Below the pieces are notes generated by a model. That model searched no databases. It was not told where the DNA came from and saw only the letters and a program-made list of their open reading frames with translations. Positions 1 to 5,061 of a stretch of 13,203 bases of DNA are shown here, in pieces. The first letter of the stretch is position 1. Each line of letters opens with the position of its first letter. Both the position numbers and the translations under genes were made by a program. The stretch is from Myxococcales bacterium (GTDB lineage Bacteria > Myxococcota > Polyangia > Polyangiales > Polyangiaceae), in NCBI GenBank assembly GCA_020430865.1, contig JAGQIY010001228.1, positions 1-13,203 on the forward strand, given 5' to 3'.

Positions 1-2
1 CC

Positions 3-443
3 CTGGGCACGTCGCGCGCTGAGCTGGAGGCGCGCCTGGGGCCCTGCGAAGCCCTGGAGGCGGGAGGCTGTGTCTACTGGAGCCGCGGGGTCGAGTTCGA
101 GCTAGCCGGGGGTCGCGTGCAACGCGCCGTCGCTCACTCCAAGGGCGATCGGTCCTCGCTGCGCAGCGCTGCGGAGCCTGGTGAGGCCAAGTTCCGGGCG
201 TTCGCTGGGGACGTCGGAGGGGCCCGCATCGGCCAGAGCGTCAGCGAGATCGAGAAGCAATCAACTCCCACGCAGCGTCTCCGCGCGGTACCAACCGCCG
301 CCGACCCAGCGGGTGAGGCCGGCGTCTACGAGTACGCCGAGCGCGGTCTCGCGCTGGAGATCAGTGAAGCTCGGGTGATTCGCATCCACGTTCCCATCGC
401 TCCAGCCAGGGCACCAGAGGCCGCGCTCGAACCCCCGCGCTAG
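3..443 (+). CDS. C-terminal part of a protein with two BamE/SmpA-like repeats (5' end outside window)
   Basis: The reading frame is open from base 3 to a TAG at 441-443, giving 146 visible residues; the start lies upstream of the window. I see two similar segments. The first (about residues 1-50) has LGTSRAELEARLGP, then CVYWSRGVEFEL and GGRVQRA. The second (about 78-140) has IGQSVSEIEK, then GVYEYAERGLALEI and EARVIRIHV. The shared pattern is a short helix starting G.S..E.E, a variable stretch, then a V-Y-aromatic-x-x-G strand, a short turn and a final R-V-x-x-x-V strand. It resembles small BamE/SmpA-like alpha/beta modules found in exported or envelope proteins. The family assignment is an inference from pattern and not from any single diagnostic residue. 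The gene converges on the barrel gene 43 bp downstream. Function is unknown, and further repeats may lie upstream. Confidence 0.6.
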   Translation: MGTSRAELEARLGPCEALEAGGCVYWSRGVEFELAGGRVQRAVAHSKGDRSSLRSAAEPGEAKFRAFAGDVGGARIGQSVSEIEKQSTPTQRLRAVPTAADPAGEAGVYEYAERGLALEISEARVIRIHVPIAPARAPEAALEPPR

Positions 444-445
444 CG

Positions 446-476
446 GGCTGCTGGAAAACGCGGTCTTTCAGCAGCC
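446..476. terminator. Imperfect hairpin between convergent genes
   Basis: GGCTGCTG (446-453) pairs with CAGCAGCC (469-476). AAA/TTT inside the loop extend the stem with one bulged G. It fills most of the 43-bp gap between two convergent stop codons, the usual place for a bidirectional terminator. There is no T-run on either strand, so it may instead be a 3'-end stabiliser or work with Rho. Confidence 0.4.
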
Positions 477-486
477 GGCTGGTGTG

Positions 487-1212
487 CTAGAAGCTCGCGG
501 CGACCGCGACCTTCACCGCCGGACCGCGGATCGCCAGGGCTGGCATCGAGACACCGTTCACGCGCTCGGGGGCAGCGTCGGCGTCGTCTCCCCGCGGCTC
601 CAGGGTGATGTCTCTCGACGCCGACCAGCCGTAGCCGAACTCCAGCTGCACCCAGCCGCGAGTGCCATGATTGGCGCCGCTCGTCTTGCCGATGACCTCG
701 TAGGCAGCTCCCAACGCGGAGTCGAAACCAAACGTCCAGCCGGCGCTCGAGAGGTCCGTCGCAGCCGCGGAGTCGTACACCTTCACGCGATCGCGACTCA
801 ACGTTGGTCCGAGTCGACCCAGGAAATACAGCCGAGGCAGCAAGTGGAAGCGCGCCTCGGGGGCGAGCCCGAAGCGATACAGGTCGAGCTCGCTGTGCTC
901 GCCGCGCACCGTCGCGCTGACCCCTCCGAAGTCGAAGCCCGCGGCGGCGGCCATGGACCACTCGCCCTCGGCGAACAGCGTACGTGACAGGCCCACGCTG
1001 CCCTGCGTGAGCACGTTGTCCTCGGCGTAAGGGTCGTAGCCCGCGTCCGAGACCAGGCTGGTGCGGACACCGAGCGAAGCCTGAGTGTGCTCCTGGTGCT
1101 TGCCGAGACTCTGCGCCGAGACCGCGCCCGGCAGTCCAACCTGCATCCCAGCGAGCACCAAGCCCGCCGCCAGTCCGCGCTTCGCCCTCTTCGTTCCAAA
1201 GCCAGCAAGCAT
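487..1212 (-). CDS. Small outer-membrane beta-barrel protein (third gene of propeller operon)
   Basis: The 241-aa protein begins with a Sec signal peptide: basic residues around KRAKR, a hydrophobic core, and a likely signal peptidase I site after AVSA. The mature part alternates polar and hydrophobic residues in amphipathic strands rich in G, Y and F, with aromatic girdle-like motifs such as LYRFGL, RLYFLGRLG and WVQLEFGYGW. It ends in Phe (VAVAASF), the classical C-terminal signature recognised by the BAM complex. I infer an outer-membrane barrel of roughly 8-10 strands; no transport or enzymatic function can be read. I chose the ATG at 1212 because its A is the last base of the upstream TGA (TGATG), with GGGAG at 1224-1220 seven bases upstream. 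The GTG at 1215 is an alternative one codon longer. The overlap indicates translational coupling to the propeller gene. Confidence 0.8.
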   Translation of the reverse strand: MLAGFGTKRAKRGLAAGLVLAGMQVGLPGAVSAQSLGKHQEHTQASLGVRTSLVSDAGYDPYAEDNVLTQGSVGLSRTLFAEGEWSMAAAAGFDFGGVSATVRGEHSELDLYRFGLAPEARFHLLPRLYFLGRLGPTLSRDRVKVYDSAAATDLSSAGWTFGFDSALGAAYEVIGKTSGANHGTRGWVQLEFGYGWSASRDITLEPRGDDADAAPERVNGVSMPALAIRGPAVKVAVAASF

Positions 1213-2870
1213 CACAGATCTCCCAGCAAGAGCCCGGGGTAGAAGCGCGTCGCGGCGCTGTCCGGATCCAGGGCGTCGAGCACCGTCGCACCGAGGTTGC
1301 CCGTCCCGTGAAGCGCGACCAGCGCTCGACCGCCATCACGCCGTTCGATGTCGAACACCGCAGAGACGTCCCGCTGCACCTCCAAGGAGGTGGGATGCAG
1401 GGAGCCGAGATCGACCTGGGCGAACTCAGGCGTACCCCGCCTCAACGCCCAGGCACGCCCTCCATCGGGAGCCACGCTGAGATCGAAGCCAGTCTGGTTC
1501 GTGAGCATGGGGAAGCTCGTACGGGCGTCGAGATCGAGGACATAGAACTCACTCGCCCCCTGCCCGACGAGGATCTTGCGCTGACCCAGCTCGTCCCCAG
1601 GCACGTCCTGGACCGCCGTCACGTTGATTCCGATCTGATAGGCGTCGACGCTGCGATAGGGCTTGCCGGTAGTCCTTCCGAGAGACCAGAAAGCGATACC
1701 ATCCGCCTGGGAACCACCCCAGAGCAGGGCCACGTCGCCGAAGTCCGGCTTCTCTGCGACGGAGTCGGTGACCCGAGCCAGCTGGCTGTATCCCCCCGGC
1801 AAACCAACGGACTCGACCACTGTCGTCGCTGGATCCACGAGCGCGGCTTGCCTGTTGGCGGGTACCAGCGCGGCGAGGCGCAGCCCACCATCCGTCTCTA
1901 CGAAGTCGATGGAACTGGGTACACCGCCCACGTCAGCGACGTTGACCGTCGGCTTGAAGTCCTTGCCTTCCTCGGCGCTGGGCCCCAGCTCGAGGATCAC
2001 CACATCAGACTCCCCCGCGAGGCGAATCGCGACCCGAGCGTCGTTGACGTCGTCGGGGTTTCCGTCATGAAACGCGACCTGCGCCGGTTGGCTGGAGACC
2101 CCGCTCGGCGTCTTCGGCAGCACGATCGTCACCTCGTCTCGCAGCGGGTTCAGCAGATCCACCAGCGTGACGTCTTGCTCCGTCTCGACGATCAAGAGGC
2201 GCCTCGCGGGACCATTCGGGAGCTTGAGCTCGCTGGTGAAGGTCAACCGCTGCGGGCGAGCACCAAAGCTGCGGATGGTCTTGGCGATAGGCTCCACGCT
2301 CGGGTCATCGACCTTGACCAGGATCAACTCGTTGGGGTTCACGACCACGCCGCCCGCGTCGTAGACCACGACCCACTCGCCCAAGGGGTCCACCGCGAGC
2401 CCGCTCAGGGGATCGGTGAGCTCGTAGCGCGCGAGGCGCTTGGGACTGGAGTCGCCCTCGATCACCGTGAGGCTCGGCAGCTCGTCATCCGGACTCACGC
2501 GAGGCTGAACACCCCGGCTCAGAACGTAGAGCCGGTCATGATCCGTCGACGGCTTCATCGTCGCGACATTTTTCCCCACAGCAATTGACTTGCCCGCCAG
2601 GTCGAGATTGCCACCGCTGGTCAGCATCAGAACGCGATCCAGTGGACGATCGTAGACCGCCACGGACCCGGTCAGGCCGACGGCTTGCGGGGGGTAGTCG
2701 TCGTCTTGGAGATCAGCGTCCCACTTGGCGTCTCGGCCTCCGCAATCGAGCGCCCAGCACACCGTGTCCCCACAGCCGACGCTGAGCAAACTCGCGCCGA
2801 GCGCCAGCGCCCCAGCCAAGCCCAGCCCGAACCGCGAGAGCGAACGGCTAGGTTTCAAGCCCTGAGTCAT
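1212..2870 (-). CDS. Beta-propeller lipoprotein B (second gene of operon)
   Basis: This 552-aa exported protein has a signal sequence of basic residues, then LGLAGALALGASLLSVGC. Cys33 is the probable lipidation site; S-V-G-C is a relaxed lipobox. The mature part consists of repeated blade-like units of hydrophobic four-strand pattern, for example SLTVIEG, GLAVDPLGEWVVVYD, ARRLLIVETEQDVTLVDL, KILVGQGASEFYVLDLD and LSVAPDGGRAWALRRG. This is typical of YncE/WD40-like beta-propellers that act as binding scaffolds. No catalytic residues were recognised. Its layout parallels the upstream gene: almost the same length, Cys33 in both, and similar blocks (LTVI..-SSPK; ARPQRLTF versus FRPTRLFF). They look like old tandem paralogues. 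The ATG at 2870 overlaps the upstream TGA as TGATG, with an AAGGTGG Shine-Dalgarno sequence seven bases before it. The binding partner is unknown. Confidence 0.75.
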   Translation of the reverse strand: MTQGLKPSRSLSRFGLGLAGALALGASLLSVGCGDTVCWALDCGGRDAKWDADLQDDDYPPQAVGLTGSVAVYDRPLDRVLMLTSGGNLDLAGKSIAVGKNVATMKPSTDHDRLYVLSRGVQPRVSPDDELPSLTVIEGDSSPKRLARYELTDPLSGLAVDPLGEWVVVYDAGGVVVNPNELILVKVDDPSVEPIAKTIRSFGARPQRLTFTSELKLPNGPARRLLIVETEQDVTLVDLLNPLRDEVTIVLPKTPSGVSSQPAQVAFHDGNPDDVNDARVAIRLAGESDVVILELGPSAEEGKDFKPTVNVADVGGVPSSIDFVETDGGLRLAALVPANRQAALVDPATTVVESVGLPGGYSQLARVTDSVAEKPDFGDVALLWGGSQADGIAFWSLGRTTGKPYRSVDAYQIGINVTAVQDVPGDELGQRKILVGQGASEFYVLDLDARTSFPMLTNQTGFDLSVAPDGGRAWALRRGTPEFAQVDLGSLHPTSLEVQRDVSAVFDIERRDGGRALVALHGTGNLGATVLDALDPDSAATRFYPGLLLGDL

Positions 2871-4525
2871 CAGTCCACCACCTTTGCACCAAGCTCGAAT
2901 CCAGTGAGGGTTCGCGCGCTGCCATCCTCGAGGTCGATGAATGTGATTCGCCCCTCTGGGTGGCTCTGCGCGATGAACGCGCGGTCCGCCGCGGGCACCA
3001 CCCCCACGGCGAGCGGAGGGCTGGCCAGCGGCTGATAGTCCACCTGGAGGGAGGGCATACGCGCGAGATAGGCACCGTACATCTGCCTTGTGTCGTCTCG
3101 CACCGTGACCACCGCGCGGGTACCGTCGGGGGAGACCGCGACCTGACGTGGCGAGGCGTCGGTGCCTACGATCTTCGGAGCCAGAGCAGTATCCACGGGG
3201 ATCAGGCCGAAGGCTCCGGCCTTGCTGCTGTTCGTCGGCGGCGTCATCAGACTCACCGCGTGCGAAGCGTCCCGAGTGGGGAACACCGCGAGCACTGGTG
3301 CCTTGAGCGCCACGGCGCGCTGGTTCAAGAAGTCGTCGCCGGCCTCCAGATTCAGAATGACGACACGATCGCTGCCGATGGCGTTACTGTAGAGCAACGC
3401 CCGCCTCGGGTCCGCTGGGAGCGAGACGCTTCCGACGGTTGCCCCCAGGATGGGGACCACCGAGAAGTTTGATGTATCCGCGAGGATTTCATCGACATCG
3501 AACAGCACCGCCTCGGAGCTGCTGCGAACCACCGCGACGCCGCGCGTCCCGTCGTCTGTCAGGTCCAGATCAGTGACCGGTCCCGAGAGCGAGAGCGAGC
3601 GCCTGGAGCCGTCGCCGAGATCCAGGATCTCGATGTCTGGGCTCCCTTCGCGACGCACGAAGGCGTGGCCACCGTCCGGGGTGACGGTGACATCGCGCCC
3701 GGTCGGCGTATCGAACTCGTCCTGATCCAAGGGCAGAAGCAGTCCAACCCGAGGGTCGTCACCGAGATCCAAGGTGGAGATACCCGGCTCGGTGACCACA
3801 TAGACGTGGTCCTCCCCGGCGTCGAAGAACAGGCGCGTGGGACGGAAGCCCACGGAGAGCCGTGTGGCCTTGGGCGAAGACGCGCTCAGGTCGATGACGG
3901 TCAGGTCCTGGAAGCCGTCGGTCGGGTCGAGCTCCGTTACCACACGGTAATCTGTCCAGGCAATGGCCCAGCGTCCGCTCGGGCTGAGCGCCCAGGCGTT
4001 GGCACCTCGGTGAACCTTGGCGGTGAACGAGTCGATCCCGCCTGCGCGGACGCTGAACAACGTCGCGTCGAGGCTGCCGGTGTTCAACACGATGGCTACG
4101 TCGCGATCGTCGTCGGGCTTGGAGACCGCAGCCAAGTACGTCGGCTGAAACCCCGCCTCGACCACCTGGACTTCGTAGGAGAAGGCGTCGATCAGCGCCA
4201 CGCGTCCGCTGTCGGGGTTGGCCGTCCACACATAGCGACCAGTGGCCACCGGCGCCTTGAAGCTGCTCTCGAGCTCCTGCTCGGGTGGTGGAGGCTCCGA
4301 GCCACCAGTGCCTCCCCCGCCGCCGTTGCCACCGCTACCACCACCGCTATTGCTACCCCCGACGCCGCCCACCCCGGGCCCGGCGGCGCCGAATCCACCC
4401 CCGCTGTCGTCGCTGTCGCTCGCTCCGCAGTGCACCTGACCCACGCACAGCGCGGCGAAGCCAAGGGCGGCCAGAACACGGCGCCAGCCCCCGCGCACGC
4501 CTAGTTGCTCAGTAACCCACGTCAT
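2870..4525 (-). CDS. Beta-propeller lipoprotein-like protein A with Gly-rich linker (first gene of operon)
   Basis: I chose the ATG at 4525 (MTWVTEQLG), giving 551 aa. An in-frame extension to 4636 is possible but runs through a perfect hairpin. The N-terminus is basic (RGGWRR), then hydrophobic (VLAALGFAALCVG), then Cys33 in V-H-C-G. His at -1 is unusual for a lipobox, yet Cys33 coincides exactly with Cys33 of the downstream paralogue. Residues about 34-76 are a low-complexity Gly/Ser linker with an acidic start (SDSDDSGGG) and a PPPP end. The rest is a beta-propeller-like repeat array with blades such as YVWTANPDSGRVALID, WALSPSGRWAIAWTD, VTVTPDGGHAFVRREG, VAVSPDGTRAVVTVRDD and RITFIDLEDG. 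It probably sits in the outer membrane or at the surface as a binding scaffold. It overlaps the next gene by one base. Function is unknown. Confidence 0.75.
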   Translation of the reverse strand: MTWVTEQLGVRGGWRRVLAALGFAALCVGQVHCGASDSDDSGGGFGAAGPGVGGVGGSNSGGGSGGNGGGGGTGGSEPPPPEQELESSFKAPVATGRYVWTANPDSGRVALIDAFSYEVQVVEAGFQPTYLAAVSKPDDDRDVAIVLNTGSLDATLFSVRAGGIDSFTAKVHRGANAWALSPSGRWAIAWTDYRVVTELDPTDGFQDLTVIDLSASSPKATRLSVGFRPTRLFFDAGEDHVYVVTEPGISTLDLGDDPRVGLLLPLDQDEFDTPTGRDVTVTPDGGHAFVRREGSPDIEILDLGDGSRRSLSLSGPVTDLDLTDDGTRGVAVVRSSSEAVLFDVDEILADTSNFSVVPILGATVGSVSLPADPRRALLYSNAIGSDRVVILNLEAGDDFLNQRAVALKAPVLAVFPTRDASHAVSLMTPPTNSSKAGAFGLIPVDTALAPKIVGTDASPRQVAVSPDGTRAVVTVRDDTRQMYGAYLARMPSLQVDYQPLASPPLAVGVVPAADRAFIAQSHPEGRITFIDLEDGSARTLTGFELGAKVVD

Positions 4526-4563
4526 CAAGACCCCGAGAAACGACTCGTACCGCCAACGACCGC

Positions 4564-4602
4564 CACCCACGGATGGGCTGCACATCAGCCCATCCGTGGG
4601 TG
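4564..4602 (-). promoter_or_regulatory. Perfect 17-bp stem, 5-nt loop hairpin in operon leader
   Basis: The left arm CACCCACGGATGGGCTG (4564-4580) is an exact inverted repeat of 4586-4602, with loop CACAT. The hairpin ends 38 nt before the ATG of propeller gene A. Neither side has a T-run, so it is not a typical intrinsic terminator. It could be a 5'-UTR stabiliser or attenuator, a protein-binding site, or a dyad operator in DNA. The structure is certain; the role is inferred. Confidence 0.7.
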
Positions 4603-4616
4603 TCCCCAACCCGATC

Positions 4617-4668
4617 GCCAGCCACTGCTGGCTCAAGCAAGCTCACCAAGAAAGCGCGGCCAAGCCGC
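4617..4668 (-). repeat. Two short hairpins upstream of the 17-bp hairpin
   Basis: GCCAGC (4617-4622) pairs with GCTGGC (4627-4632) across a 4-nt loop. GCGGC (4656-4660) pairs with GCCGC (4664-4668) across a 3-nt loop. Together with the 4564-4602 stem they would make three consecutive stem-loops if transcription of the operon starts beyond about 4670. Short GC stems arise by chance in DNA this rich in GC, so their function is uncertain. Confidence 0.35.
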
Positions 4669-5027
4669 AAAACTAGCGAAGGAAGACAGCCCCAGGACTA
4701 AAAGCAACGCGAAGGCGCCCCGGACGCGCCAGCGCGTTAAGTAAGCCCGCCAAGCGGTAGCTCTGCGTTGTGCAAGCCGCGCGCCAGCCAACCGAGGCCA
4801 CCCGGGACCGGGTCAACTAGCTGAAATAGATAGCGAAAACGGCGAGTCCGCGGCCCAACCGGCAGCCCGCGAAGTGGACGGGAAGCGAGGCGACTGACAT
4901 CGGTGTCGCAGCCCAGGGAGCTGGAGTGGGCCAGCGGGAGTTTCCCAACGGCAAGAAGCGCCAGGAAACCCCGGTGGCAGCAGGCTCCACGGTGCATCTG
5001 GTCGAGCGATCATGCGGAGTAGATGAG

Positions 5028-5056
5028 TTGAGGTAGGCGCGCTCTGGCACTACAAG
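5028..5056 (+). promoter_or_regulatory. Candidate sigma70-type promoter for the PIG-O-like gene
   Basis: TTGAGG (5028-5033), a 17-bp spacer and TACAAG (5051-5056) match the TTGACA/TATAAT consensus at 4 of 6 positions each with ideal spacing. A start site would fall near 5063. That would leave a TTG start at 5062 without a leader and favour the in-frame GTG at 5131. Weak by sequence alone. Confidence 0.3.
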
Positions 5057-5061
5057 CCAGC

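Larger units (their letters stand above)
4526..5061. other. Divergent intergenic region between propeller operon and PIG-O-like gene
   Basis: These 536 bp separate two divergent units. Short open frames here have no Shine-Dalgarno sequence, no conserved-looking product and poor composition, so I call none. The operon-proximal part holds a perfect 17-bp hairpin and two smaller ones. A compact palindrome, ACCCGG-GA-CCGGGT, lies at 4800-4813, directly beside an AT-rich island at about 4814-4840 in an otherwise GC-rich stretch; together they could be an operator and promoter. I found no tRNA, tmRNA, SRP RNA or RNase P RNA hallmarks. Confidence 0.6.

Noticed and set aside
440..1339. 299-codon minus-strand frame overlapping the barrel gene
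   Set aside because: Same strand but a different frame. It is Arg-rich with no signal peptide and would overlap the end of the propeller gene by more than 100 bp.
1308..2588. 426-codon plus-strand frame
   Set aside because: Antisense shadow of propeller gene B, which has a signal peptide, blade repeats and coupled junctions.
4526..4636. N-terminal extension of propeller A to 4636
   Set aside because: It would place 37 unrelated residues before the signal peptide and run through the 17-bp hairpin. The start at 4525 aligns Cys33 with the paralogue.
4741..5010. Possible tRNA or other structured RNA
   Set aside because: A GCGGTAGCTC stretch recalls a tRNA D-arm, but no matching acceptor stem, anticodon arm or T-loop follows on either strand.
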